Assembly: GCA_032433595.1 (NCBI GenBank)
Contig: JASWJB010000405.1
Location: 1-32,772 of the forward strand
DNA: 32,772 nt
Direction of reading: 5' to 3'
Source: Conoideocrella luteorostrata
Taxonomy: Eukaryota; Ascomycota; Sordariomycetes; Hypocreales; Clavicipitaceae
Below are positions 1 through 11,141 of this stretch, piece by piece (position 1 is the first letter of the stretch; each line of letters begins with the position of its first letter). The notes below the pieces were generated by a model, which was not told the DNA's origin, searched no databases, and saw only the letters and a list, made by a program, of their open reading frames with translations. A program made the position numbers and the translations under genes.

Positions 1-486
1 GTATGCGATACTTCCACAAGCAGCAGAACCACTTCTGGAAGCCCATCATCAATCTGGACAAGGTACATATCCCTTTTTCTACTACAACGCGATGCAATTC
101 GGATCTTGCCGGGGTCGATATGGGAAACATGAATCTCATGGGGAATTTTGGAAAACCTGAAACTCGACGAAACTCGTGTTCCAAATTTCTTCGTCCCAAT
201 TGACGGCAGATCATTAGATCGCAGAAACTTATTTCCACACGGATGCAGTGCTAACAATTTCTCTCAGCTGTGGACCCTTGTTCCCGCCGAGACCCGTGAT
301 GCCTACGTCTCGGGCTCCAAGAAGGACACCGTCCCTGTCCTCGACCTCCTCCCCCTCGGCTACTCCAAGGTCCTCGGCAAGGGCCGTCTCCCCGAAATCC
401 CGCTGGTTGTCCGCGCAAGATGGGTTAGCAAGCTGGCTGAGCAGAAGATTAAGGAGGCTGGTGGTGTTGTCGAGCTGGTTGCCTAA
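1..486 (+). CDS. rpl28: 60S ribosomal protein uL15 (L27a/yeast L28), 3' part
   Basis: This is the C-terminal part of large-subunit ribosomal protein uL15, which binds 25S rRNA in the cytoplasmic ribosome. The window opens inside the gene, with the conserved MRYFHKQQNHFWKP segment in frame from base 3. An intron runs from 63 (GTACAT) to 267 (CAG), with a CTAAC branch site near 251, and the second exon 268-486 encodes LWTLVPAETRDAY through to a terminal GGVVELVA followed by TAA. The junction reads NLDK-LWTL, as in eukaryotic homologues. The C-terminal end is complete; the N-terminal half lies outside the window. The 205-nt intron is much longer than the others here, which is common in fungal ribosomal protein genes. 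The next gene is convergent. Confidence 0.95.
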
Positions 487-1187
487 ATTCGAAGCAATAA
501 GAATAATATGAAAATACACATGTTTTTTTCTATTGTTGGTTTCGGGAAGCGCATCCACGCCTTGTGCTTTGTAAACAACGCTTATGGGAGTCAAGGCGGG
601 CGTCAAAAGACACTTTGGCGGCGTGGAAGGTTAACGAAGAAGAATCACCAGACCTTGCGTGCCAAAAGTGGTTAAAGGGAAACGGGGACCTATGGTCGGG
701 GTTTCGGTTTGAAGCATTGCATCAGGGAACTCTTGATATGGAGTTTTAACGAATAAAAAAAATCGATTTTTCGCCCATGCAAAGAAATACTAGTTGCTGT
801 GAATGTATCGCTCGCAACGCGTTCGGCCGTTCCAAATTGCTGGACGGCATCTCAACTATCTGATTCCTCCTATGGTAAAATGTGTGATCGCATCACGCAC
901 ATGAAAGCTTCCAACAGTACAGCACATCAGTCGTGAGAGATTAACATAGACAGGCAGGAGCCTGCACGCTGCAATAAATAGTCCAAGCTGGTACTAGCTA
1001 CAGACTACATACACTCCATGTAATACTGTTCTGTCTACCTGTCGACACCTGCAATGATGACTCAAAACCCCAAACCTAGACGCCAAAGATGCTTTGCTAT
1101 ACTACAATACCCGCCCAAATGAAGGATTCTGTTATATGAATAAAACCTGGTATCAAGAAGGCAAACTTCACTCCATAGGACCCCCAA
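487..1187. other. Convergent intergenic region
   Basis: This stretch separates the 3' ends of the ribosomal protein gene and the Cdc7 gene and presumably holds both 3' UTRs. Short open stretches exist on both strands, but none resembles a known protein. No repeat or RNA gene was recognised. Confidence 0.5.
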
Positions 1188-2712
1188 TTACGATGCCAAC
1201 ATATCCACTTCATCCTCATCGCCCAAGTCCCGACTCTGGGGCTGGTCAATCTGCAAAAACGGATGTTCTAATGCCTGCTCTGCCGTAATCCGCCTCGACG
1301 GATCCAACTCCATACACCTTTCCAAAAATCTTACGGCCAGTTTTTCTTCATCAGTTAATGGCTTATCATCCGTCCGACAAGTGCTCCACAGTATGATCTT
1401 CTCCATTGTAAAGCCCTGCTGGCCAACGGTAGGAATGCTCGTTTCAAATACGCACCCGTGTAGTAGACCTGCGGCCTTCATACGCTTGGAGCCAAAGATG
1501 GTAGCTATCTCAATCATTGCTTCTACATCGTCTGCCGAATTGAAGAATGGGAAGCGCTTCGACAAAATGGTCAGGAGAATGACGCCTGCCGACCAGATAT
1601 CAATTGATGTAGTTTGTTCGGGGCATTTGAATAGCACTTCAGGGGCACGGAATCCTCGTGTACCGGCACGATTGGCACGCTTTGATAAGCGGGTGTCAGA
1701 CTTGGGATAGCCTGACTGAGAAGTTGTGGCCGTCTGAGCCCAAACGGAGTTCGCTTGGCGTTGTTTACGCATCTCACGATGCTCATGGCACAGACACGGC
1801 TTGGAATCTGTTCCTTCCCGCTCCGCGAGCCCAAAGTCGACGAGGACGCCGTGCTGACTCGACGGGTCGTAGAGAAAGTTGGTGGGCTTTATATCACGGT
1901 GAAGAATCTTGTGCGCATGTACACTTCTGAGGGCAGTGAACAGAGAACGCAAATAAATGGCAATATCCGGGATCGTCATGTCTCTAAAATACGCTCTGAA
2001 ATCGCCATGTCGAAAATACGGCAGGATGGCAACGACCTGGTCTGTGTTGCGGAAAGCTGTGATGAGGGGGCAGACAGACGGACATTGGCGCAAGTCATGC
2101 AGTAATTCGAGCTCGTTGAGGATACGCGCCGGACTTGAAGTGACGTAGATTTTTTTAATGGCGACGAATCGCGGTTTTCTTCGGTGGGAGCGCTCTGAGG
2201 ATGCATGGCTGGTGCTTTTCTTGAGTGGTGGAGGTGTCCATTTTGATGAGTCGTCGTCAAAGTCCCAGCTGTTGTCGAACCTATCGTACTGGACATCTTC
2301 TGCCTTGTATACAGTGGAAAACGTCCCTATATTGTTGCGAGTCGCATTAGTCGACCGGTTGAGAGCCTTTGGGCGAAGTCAGCCGGGGAAATCAGAGCAA
2401 CATACCCTCGCCGATCCTCTTGATTAGACGATATTTGCCGCGGAAACCAGGAAAGTCGCTACCCAGCCTGTCCATATCAGCCTGAACGCTGTCCTCGATC
2501 TGCTCGTCCTCTGAGCTTTCCTCGTCCTCGTCCTCCTCTTCAGGCTCCTCCTCTGCCCGGTCCATCATGTCGTCTGTTGCAGCATTATTGGCAGCATCGT
2601 TGGCGAGATCGTCAATGTCGTCTTCTATCATCATCTCTGTCTCTTCTGTTCGCGCATCTTCATGGATATCGAAGGGATCCTCCAGCCCCCGATGTAAAAC
2701 GGCCGTGACCAT
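1188..2712 (-). CDS. cdc7: Cdc7/Hsk1-type protein kinase (DDK catalytic subunit)
   Basis: This serine/threonine kinase is, with its Dbf4 partner, the DDK kinase that phosphorylates MCM helicase to fire replication origins in the nucleus. The model is complement(1188..2326, 2406..2712), 481 codons with matching phase. The 79-nt intron interrupts the glycine loop, which reads GEG|TFSTVYKAED after splicing. The kinase core shows VAIKK, HRDIKPTNFLYD (the P-T-N form typical of Cdc7), VDFGLA and GTRGFRAPEVL. About 50 residues separate DFG from APE, matching the kinase insert of this family. The N-terminus is very acidic. ATG 2712 is chosen because two in-frame TAA codons lie just upstream; a further 5' exon cannot be excluded. 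It is divergent from the condensin gene at 3505. Confidence 0.93.
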
Positions 2713-3504
2713 CGTAGCAAAATGACTGTTAGCAAAGTCTTATTAATACGCCCGCAGTGTTTGGCAAATTGCAGACCAGAACGACAGCAGTTGCGACCAA
2801 GAAAGAACTGAGCGCTGGGTCGGTCAATTGAGGTGGCACACGACCAGGGCGTAGCTATGGCAGGCATACAAACAAACTTGAACAGCTTATTACCGTTCCC
2901 AATGATCCATCGGCATCGGTCATGGAGGGGCGGCGAGGTCTGGTAGGTAGCGCAATACAATAACTGGTTGTACTCCGTACCTGAACTTTCATTGCTGGCA
3001 CTCAAATCGCGTGTTTGGGCAGACAGGGATGGATTGGACTGAATGATTGGTGAAGACGCGCGACTAGCGTCCCGCAGGTGGATGACGTGTGGGGTGAGTT
3101 CCTGAGTCTCTTAGGTACTCTTTGTACTGAGTAAAGAGCACAGAGTACTCCGTACTCCGTAGTGTACTAATACTGCAGCGGGCTGACTAGGCGGGCGTAG
3201 ACAAAGGTGGACGTAGCTAGCGCTGCGCGTGTCCAAACAAAACAAACACAGCCGTTGCTGAGGGACGCATCATCATCGAACCCAGAGTTTGATCGCAACA
3301 CCACGAGCATTCACGCAGATAGTTTCAAGGCCATCGGTCTCGCGACAAATTTGAACGGCAGCATCAAGAGCGCCTTGCTCGCCATCTGCAGGTATTATAC
3401 TAATCATTTAACAACCTTGCCAACTGATTGACTTTCCACCACATCCGCATCTTCTACACCTACGTTTGCGCGTGAATCGCCCCGCGGCGGCACGACAGCC
3501 TGTC
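2713..3504. promoter_or_regulatory. Shared promoter interval between cdc7 and cnd1
   Basis: Two divergent cell-cycle genes are separated by about 0.8 kb, so this interval must carry both promoters and 5' leaders. It holds MCB-like cores, TCGCGT at 3007-3012 and ACGCGCG at 3056-3062, which resemble the MBF/Swi6 site ACGCGT; that they work is an inference. It also holds three exact TACTCCGTA motifs (2971, and two overlapping copies at 3146-3161). No supported coding sequence was seen. Confidence 0.5.
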
Positions 3505-6500
3505 ATGGCGACCATCAACTTCGATATCAACGATGCGCTTAAGCATTATATGTCTGATCCTTCCACAATACCTACGCCAGAAGCTGACAGCGCACTATTT
3601 GATTGCGAAAATGACCCCGAGTCTCTCACAAACCCCGTCATCAACCCTGTGTTGAATCCCATAGTGGACGCCGTCGCTCAGGATCCAGATGCTATCCTGC
3701 GGGCCGCCAACATGGACTCATTGCAGTTTCTTCTCAAGTAATCATCCTTTTCCCCATCTATTCACTCATTTTCTGCTGCCTGGACCAGCTAACGCGAGAT
3801 TCTCCCGTAGATATACCTCCTTTCTGCCCACTCATGCATTGAGCAAAGTCTTTGACCTAGTGATGAGTGGTCTTAGTGCCGAATGCGACTACATGTATAA
3901 CGACATGGATACATCAGACGAGCAAGACTCCGTACCACATCATAAGGAGCTCCTCGAAATGTACGGCTTTCTGTTGCAATGGACTATCGCCGCTGTCGAA
4001 ACTAAGGCCGCTGAAAAAACATCCGCCGCACCAGTTGCTCGCGGCCGAGGCAAACCTAAGAAAGGCGCACCAAAGGAGGAGACCTGGGACTCTGCCACGC
4101 AGCTTCAGGCCGCTTTGGAAATCATGTGCAAGGTTCTGAAACAGAAGCTCGCCAAAATCTTCCTCACGACTAGCGAGAGGGATACATTCATTGGACTACT
4201 CACTCGGCCTGTGTACATGATTTTGGAGAGTGAGCAGCGCGCCAAGACCACCTCCATACGGATGCACTGCTTCAAGGTGTTGTGTATGGCAGTCAAACAT
4301 CATGGTCACGGATATGGTCAGTATTGAAAACACGACGGTGTCCCCTCTCTTGGAGACTCAGCTGACATGAAGACAGCGGCGCAAATCAATGTGATACAAA
4401 ATCTCACGTACTTCGAGCATCTTTCAGAGCCCATGGCTGAATTCTTACACATTCTGGCTGAGACATACGACTATCCACAACTGGCAGACGAAGTGCTACG
4501 AGAGATTAGCAACAAAGAATTCAACTCCAACGACACTCGAGGCCCCAAGTCTGTGTCCTCTTTCATTGCGAAGCTGTCCGAACTGGCGCCTCGCCTCGTT
4601 ATCAAGCAGATGACTATGCTGGCTAAGCAGCTGGATAGCGAGTCCTACACACTTCGCTGCGCTTTAATCGAGGTTTGCGGAAACATGATTGCCCACCTCA
4701 GCCAGCAAGACGAACGCAGCGAGAATCTCAAATCCCAACTCAACGCCTTCTTTGATGTTTTGGAGGAGCGTTTCTTAGATATCAATCCATACTGCCGATG
4801 CAGAACTCTGCAGGTCTACATGAAACTTTGTGAACTGGAGCAAAAGTTCCCTAAGAGAAGACAGAAAGCAGCAGAGCTCGCATGCCGAAGTCTGGAGGAC
4901 AAGAGCAGCAACGTTCGCAAGAATGCCGTCAAGCTCCTAGGCATGCTCATCAAGACTCACCCTTTCACAGTTATGCATGGAGCCCAGCTCTCTCGAAAGG
5001 AGTGGCAAGAACGTCACGACAAGGTGGAGGAGGAGCTCAACGCTCTGAAGCCACCTCCTGGTATGCCCGGGTTCGGTGAAGACAATGCCAACATCACGGT
5101 TGACAATGAGCTTCTCGATGAGGCGACTCAGATTGATTCTCCACAGAAACCCAAGGTTATGACAGATGAGGAAAAGATTGCTGCCATTAAGAAGGCACAA
5201 GAAGAAGCTGCTACCAGTGAAGCCATTGAGAAGTTGACACTCACGCGACGTTACTACACCGAAGCCCTTCGCTTTATTGACGTCCTGCACGATGCGACAG
5301 GTACCGTTTGTCAGCTTCTCGGTGCTAGGAACAAGAGCGAGGTTATCGAAGCCATCGATTACTTCGAAATTGGCGATGCCTACAACATTGAACAAAACAA
5401 GGTCGGCATCCGACGCATGCTGAGGCTCATTTGGACCAAGGGCAACAGTGACGAGGGTAAAGGTGTCCAGACGCACCTGATCGAATGCTACCGAAGACTC
5501 TTTTTCGAAGCCCCAGACTCATTCAGTCCCAACGATGCTGCCAACTATGTGGCCCGCAACATGATCAGCTTGACGTTTGGTGCCACTCCAGCCGAGCTGA
5601 CCTCGCTGGAGCAACTGCTAGCTACAATGATGAAGGGTGGCATCATTCCCGACGTAGTCATCAGCAAGCTATGGCAAGTTTATGGCGTGCAAAAACGCGA
5701 AATCTCAAGAACGCAGCGTCGTGGAGCCATCATTGTCCTCGGGATGCTGGCAACTGCAAGCCCTGCCATTGTGGTGGATGAGATCGAGACCATGCTTCGC
5801 ACTGGACTGGGCTCACACGGTCGGAATGATCTGCAACTGGCTAAATATACATGCATTGCCCTCAGGAGAATCAACCCGACAGGGCGCCATGCTAAGGAGT
5901 CTACGACCAAGTTCAATAGGCTGCCCAACGATCATGCCGTCTTGAGTCGTCTAGCAGCCATCGCCGAGGTCCAATCCGAGAGCAAGGAGTGGTACGGGGT
6001 TGCTGAGCAGGCTATCAACGCAATCTACGCAATTTCCAAACACCCCGATGTACTGTGTTCTGAAATCATCAGACGCAAGACCCGGCATGTGTTCGCACAG
6101 TCACGTCCTGGGTCCCGGCCGACTTCAAGAGATGAGACCAAGGTTCCTGATATGACCATGAACCAAACGATGAACCAAACGATGCAAGCCGACAAGCCAA
6201 AGACTCGTGACAACGCTGTCAATTTGTCACAATTGCTGTTCATTGTCGGCCACGTCGCCATCAAGCAAATTGTCCATCTCGAACTCTGCGAGCTTGACTT
6301 TAAGCGTAGAAAGCAGGAGAAGGAGAAGCAGACGCCAAGTAAGACGGACAAGGACAAGGAAGATGCGGATGAGTTGGATCTCATCGGAGGCACAACCGAA
6401 GATGACTTTACGGAGGCTATGGCTCATATAAGAGAACGAGAGCTTTTGCATGGCCCTGATTCATTGTTGGCTATTTTTGGCCCTCTGGTATCCGAGATAT

Positions 6501-7269
6501 GCGCCAACAACACCACATATGCCGATAAAGGTCTCCAGGCTGCAGCCACGCTATGCCTAGCGAAGCTAATGTGTGTGTCTTCGGAATACTGCGAGACGAA
6601 CCTGCCTCTGCTCATCACGATTATGGAGAGGTCGCCCGATGCTACCGTTCGATCTAATGCCGTGATTGCGTTGGGAGACATGGCTGTGTGCTTCAACCAC
6701 TTGATTGATGAAAACACCGACTTCTTGTACAGAAGACTTGCAGATGACGATGCGTCTGTGAAGAGAACATGTCTGATGACGCTGACGTTTTTGATCTTGG
6801 CTGGTCAAGTCAAGGTGAAAGGTCAACTAGGAGAAATGGCGAAGTGCTTAGAAGACGAGGATCGACGAATCGCCGACTTGGCCAGAATGTTCTTCACGGA
6901 GCTTAGCACCAAGGACAACGCCGTGTATAACCACTTTGTGGACATGTTTAGTCTGCTCAGTTCGGGGGGCAGGTTGGACGAAGAGAGCTTCAAGCGTATT
7001 ATTCGTTTCCTCCTTGGCTTTGTGGAGAAGGTTCGTGACAAGCCCCGTCTCTTATTAATTGCTACGCAGGTGGTGGATTTACTAACACGAACATTTAGGA
7101 CAAGCACGCGAGGCAACTTGCAGAGAAGCTTGCTGCCAGACTGCCACGGTGCGAGTCGGAGCGACAGTGGAACGACGTGGCGTTTGCCTTGGGGCTTCTG
7201 CCGCATAAGAATGAGGAGATTGCAAAGACGGTGTCTGAGGGCTTCAAGGTGGTCCAGGCTGCTGCTTAA
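3505..7269 (+). CDS. cnd1: Condensin complex subunit 1 (Cnd1/Ycs4/CAP-D2)
   Basis: This HEAT-repeat subunit of condensin works with the Smc2/Smc4 core to compact mitotic chromosomes. The model is join(3505..3737, 3811..4316, 4377..7030, 7099..7269), 1187 residues, the usual family size. All phases fit, and the introns of 73, 60 and 68 nt end in TAG, CAG and TAG, with GCTAAC, GCTGAC and ACTAAC branch sites. The N-terminus (INFDINDALKHYMSDPS) and the YFEHLSEPMAEFL segment fit the Cnd1 N-terminal domain; roughly residues 950-1090 fit the conserved Cnd1 domain. The last intron is easily missed because it reads through: the true end is DKHARQLAEKL to FKVVQAAA. ATG 3466 is in frame upstream, but 3505 (MATINFD) fits better. 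Confidence 0.95.
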
Positions 7270-8284
7270 TGAGGGGCTGGGGTGAATTAGCTGGTATATA
7301 ACTGCGTAAACGAACATGCATGATATGATGGTGTGTGGTTTGGGCATGACTGGGACCATTTAGAATATTAGCGTCTGGTGCTATGTTAATCCATTTAATG
7401 ATCGCAAGTAAATGAAGACTGTCGCTGGCCGTTTGAGAGGGCGATGAAATTCTGCAGTACTTTTACTTTGTGCGCCGTGATGGTCCAGCAGCGATCAAAT
7501 GAGCTGTGACGTTTGATTGCATTACACCATATGTCCACACCAACCGCAAACTGCTTCTAAACTTTAGTACACTCTATTTAACACTAAACTATCTCTTTTA
7601 TAGCAAAGTATATTTACACATTTACATACGTCGTACATACATGAACGCTTCCATACCTGTGCTTGTTGCGAATTCCCTACCATGACACTGCTATGCAGGG
7701 TAGCTAGTTATGACGCTCCCCATGGAATCGGCGCGAGCTAGTGGGGCCTACAGAGAAAATGCTAATTCAAGGGATTGGTCCCCGAAACCGAGCAAGCCTG
7801 TCAGCCGACAATGCAAAGTATAAAGAGCAGAGCATATAGAGTTCTATGGGGCTGTTACTTTATACTATATTTAAAGTTACTAGCCTGCCCAGCTAGCAGA
7901 TTTGCTCGTCTTCGGGGGATTTCACGTCCTAAAGTACTCCGTATATCTTTGCTCAGCAACGCGGCTGGTAGTTGTCACAAAGGGATGTGGCGTTGCCAGA
8001 GGCCACCTTTCGTGCGTGACTAAAGTCTATTCGTACATGTTGTTGCTTATTAGTAGAATTAAACTCGGAAACGAACAGCAAGGTACAACTAACGAGACAG
8101 GTGTGAGCATTTAATTTCTCTTTTGTCTCCGAGAATCCTGGTCTGTCATTCTACTACTTTAAAGACGGCATTATTATTTTCATCTCATCCGCCTATTTCC
8201 TGCTTTGGTTCACTAGCTCCAAGACGCTGCTCTACTGCCGGTGACGCCAAAGAAAGGGCAAGCTCATTCGCATCTTTCGCTGAG
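7270..8284. other. Intergenic region, AT-rich
   Basis: About 1 kb lies between the condensin and phosphoesterase genes. It is AT-rich around 7550-7650 and holds one exact TACTCCGTA at 7935. An open stretch in frame with the next gene begins at ATG 8123 and may be a 5' leader or an N-terminal extension. No other gene was recognised. Confidence 0.45.
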
Positions 8285-9295
8285 ATGCATAACGATGCAG
8301 AAGAGCAGTCGCGCATCAAGACCCGATTCATCATTTTGTCTGACACTCATGGCGAACCACTTGCTGCATCATTGCACAACAAGGAGGCAGACGTCGCTAT
8401 TCACTGCGGCAACCTTACGCAGCATTCTACAATAAAGGAGTTGCACACAACCTTGCAGCTACTGAGGGCGATTACAGCGCCGATAAAACTAGTAATTGCT
8501 GGAAATCACGACTTTACTCTGGACGATGTGGCATTTGAGAACAAGTTGTTGGAGGGCGATGGCATGGCAGGTGAGACATTGGACAGAAGCCTTGTGAAGC
8601 AGAGATTTGGAGACTTTGGCGAGGCTAGGAATCTCTTGCTGCAAGCCAAGGATGAAGGCATTTTTTTTCTTGGCGAAGGCACCCACTCGCTCTCGCTCGA
8701 AAATGGCGCGCTGCTTCAATTGTACGCCAGCCCTTACACGCCGGGTCAGAGCGGACGCGGAAACTGGGGCTTCCAATACCAAGATAGGGAAGACCACGTA
8801 TTCAATATTGAACAAGGTACGGATGTGGTTATAAGCCATGGGCCGCCACATGGCGTCTTGGATAGGACCATGGAGAGGCAGCGCCTTGGCTGCCCAGACT
8901 TATTTGCAGCGGTGGCCAGGCAACAACCGTTGTTGCATTGCTTTGGCCACGTTCATCGCGGCTGGGGCGCGAAGATGGTTTCATGGAGGCCAGAGATATC
9001 CAAAAAGCCGTCCCATTTTACAGATATCGACAACGAGAAATCGGTAGTAATCGGCAGCCTCTTCTTGTCACAAAATTCGGATCCCCACCTGCATGACCCA
9101 AATGATGCAATGAGCAAGCGTGAGGAGTATCGAAGTACAAGCCATTGCGAGGGGGAAGAAATTGTTCTTGGAAATGGGAAGACACTATTCATCAATGCCT
9201 CTATCAAGGGAGATGGGGATGGAAACAATCGGGTGCCGTGGGTAGTGGACATACTTTTGCCGAAGAGCGCGCTCAATGAGAAAAGGATTCAATGA
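8285..9295 (+). CDS. Calcineurin-like metallophosphoesterase
   Basis: The product is a single-exon 336-residue protein of the dimetal phosphoesterase fold, related to the fungal and MPPED-type branch; its substrate is unknown. Motifs appear in the expected order: SDTHGE (residues 19-24), CGNLTQ (41-46), AGNHDF (72-77), SHGPPHG (about 184) and FGHVHRG (about 220). The second motif normally reads GD, whose aspartate bridges the two metals; here it is GN (AAC at 8411-8413), so activity may be altered. The start at 8285 places the DTH motif 20 residues in, as is usual. The frame is open back to ATG 8123, which would add 54 Ser/Arg-containing residues that could be a targeting peptide. No signal peptide or membrane segment is evident from 8285. 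Confidence 0.87.
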   Translation: MHNDAEEQSRIKTRFIILSDTHGEPLAASLHNKEADVAIHCGNLTQHSTIKELHTTLQLLRAITAPIKLVIAGNHDFTLDDVAFENKLLEGDGMAGETLDRSLVKQRFGDFGEARNLLLQAKDEGIFFLGEGTHSLSLENGALLQLYASPYTPGQSGRGNWGFQYQDREDHVFNIEQGTDVVISHGPPHGVLDRTMERQRLGCPDLFAAVARQQPLLHCFGHVHRGWGAKMVSWRPEISKKPSHFTDIDNEKSVVIGSLFLSQNSDPHLHDPNDAMSKREEYRSTSHCEGEEIVLGNGKTLFINASIKGDGDGNNRVPWVVDILLPKSALNEKRIQ

Positions 9296-9617
9296 TACTC
9301 TTGACGCCTTAATTAGCTTCTACTTATACCCTATTGTGGGTTAATACCTGACACTGTCTCGTACTGATTACCGCCACCGCTAACTATTTGATTGCCACAT
9401 TGTCCAAGTATTGACCTATTGAGACCTTGGACGATATCGTGAAAAGACAGTAATCGGGCTATTGAAGAGCTTCATAAGAGTATTTACACACACGATGGCA
9501 AGATTATAAGTAGGAGTCTTATTAAAATCTGGACGAGCAGGAAATTAGCAGTGTATAAGTAATACTAACCCATCTCACACTGCGCCACGCTGCGCCACAG
9601 GACGCAAAATCCAGGAC

Positions 9618-9725
9618 TGGTCAATGTTCTCCGACAGCGTATAGCCGGTATCTAATACTCCGTACTGTATGGAGTATTATTACGCATTGCGATGAGTCCC
9701 TGAGAGACAGGAGAGAAAAAAAAAG
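9618..9725 (+). repeat. Dispersed repeat, copy A
   Basis: From TGGTCAATGTTCTCCG at 9618 this segment matches 20039-20118 on the same strand. Both share an AGCCGG block, a TAAT block and a GAGTCC/AAGTCC..GA.GGACAG..GAAAA block. Differences are mostly transitions, and copy A carries an extra palindromic piece made of the TACTCCGTA motif. It looks like an old mobile-element fragment; the family is unknown. Confidence 0.6.
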
Positions 9726-9769
9726 AAAGAAAAGAAAGGAAGGATGGAAAATTTAAGTACGGAGTAATA
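9653..9769. repeat. 14-bp inverted repeats around a purine-rich core
   Basis: TAATACTCCGTACT at 9653-9666 and AGTACGGAGTAATA at 9756-9769 are inverted copies of each other with one mismatch, about 90 bp apart. The layout suggests a miniature element, but no clear target-site duplication is visible. The dispersed repeat crosses the left arm, so the two structures are not one unit. Confidence 0.4.
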
Positions 9770-11141
9770 CCCATAATGTTCACGGGTTGCTTTAAGGTGG
9801 GACCCACCCCGCATTCTTCAGTTGCTCGCACTCACTCAACGGGCACGGCAGGCATCTCTCTGCCCTTATCCCTGCACGCTCTCTGACAAGCAAGCAAGGC
9901 ATGCGTGCAGCTAAGCAGTGCAACCGGTCAGCGAGTACAAAAGGGCGGGGTGCTCCCAAGGTCCAGAAAGTCCACACCCAGCAAAGCAGCTTGACGACAA
10001 CAGCTTTTGCGACCTGACTTGACCTTGGCTGGTCGGGTCACGTTATTCGTTTTGATCTACTGAGTACTGCGTACCTCGTAGGCAGAAGCTATCCAAGCTT
10101 GCTTCATTGCTTTTTTGTGCGCTGATGTGAGGAGCTGCAAAAGCTGAGTACTGTGCTGCTGGAACTGCGTCCATGTCCTGGGTGTAGTACTCCGTGCTCC
10201 GTACAAGTTCATGCTACTCCGTACTTTCACGTACCACCGTGCATACGCCTCTTTGCTGGGTTGGATCTGTCCCACGTACAGCCGTGCATTGTACAGTATA
10301 GCCTGCATCTACGTCACATTTTCTTCCTGCACATCTTTGTATTCGCAAGTTGGAGTACAGTTACAGCTTCAATAGCTTTCGTCTCTGTTCCTTCATCCCC
10401 TTCCTCGCATGATACACAAACGTGCGGCTGCATTTCAATCGCTCAGCACCCCGTACTCTGTACTTGAGCAGGCCACGTGATTTCGGCAGGCCACCTTGAG
10501 ACAGGCAAGGAAAGCTCGGACCATTCGACCATCGATCCACCAGTAATTCGACCAATCAACGCCCGCGTGGACGAACCAGCTGTGCCAGAACCGCTCGCTG
10601 CCTGTTTGTTTGCTCTCCACTGCCGCCGCGCTCTTAAGAAGCTTCTGTCTGCCCTTGCCGCTTGCGGGCAGGTGCATCACGTCTGGTTTGGTCGCCATCT
10701 CGACCGTACTTTTTGAAGACGCCGACTTTTTTTTTTTGTCCCCATCACACCTGCAATCTATTCATATCGGCGCACGGCATCAGAAGCTGTTGCGCAACAG
10801 TTGGATAACTATTCTTCTTCCACAACGATCGAATTGCGCGATCAGGACAGACCCAAACGTGGCTGGCGATTCTCTTGCTTGACATCTGACAGGTTGGTTG
10901 CATCGCGGGAGCTGTTGCTGGGGCTGTGTTCACGACCATTCACCGTAGCAGCAAAGAAGCCGCAGCGCGCGCGCAACCGCAGCATCGGCTCACAGGCTAC
11001 AGGTGCATCGATACGACCATCGCGAGTCCGCTCAATAGCAGGCCATGGGCTTGATTGAGGTCAATTACTCGAGAAGGAACGAGACTGGGGGAAACCTTTG
11101 CTTAGGAGCTTCAATCGCAGCCTGCCGCCCCTCGTCCCAAT

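Larger units (their letters stand above)
9296..11141. other. Long intergenic region with motifs and repeats
   Basis: About 1.85 kb has no supported gene. It holds a dispersed repeat (9618-9725), a purine-rich run (about 9706-9751), exact TACTCCGTA/TACGGAGTA motifs at 9656, 9758 and 10215, and near copies at 10188-10204. The last several hundred bases must contain the fcp1 promoter and leader. Open stretches here have no recognisable similarity. Confidence 0.5.

Noticed and set aside
2631..3005. A 124-codon minus-strand frame upstream of cdc7
   Set aside because: It overlaps the cdc7 first exon in another frame and the shared promoter, and encodes nothing recognisable.
9792..9977. Short minus-strand open frame in the region upstream of fcp1
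   Set aside because: No similarity, no promoter context, and the size is within chance for this composition.
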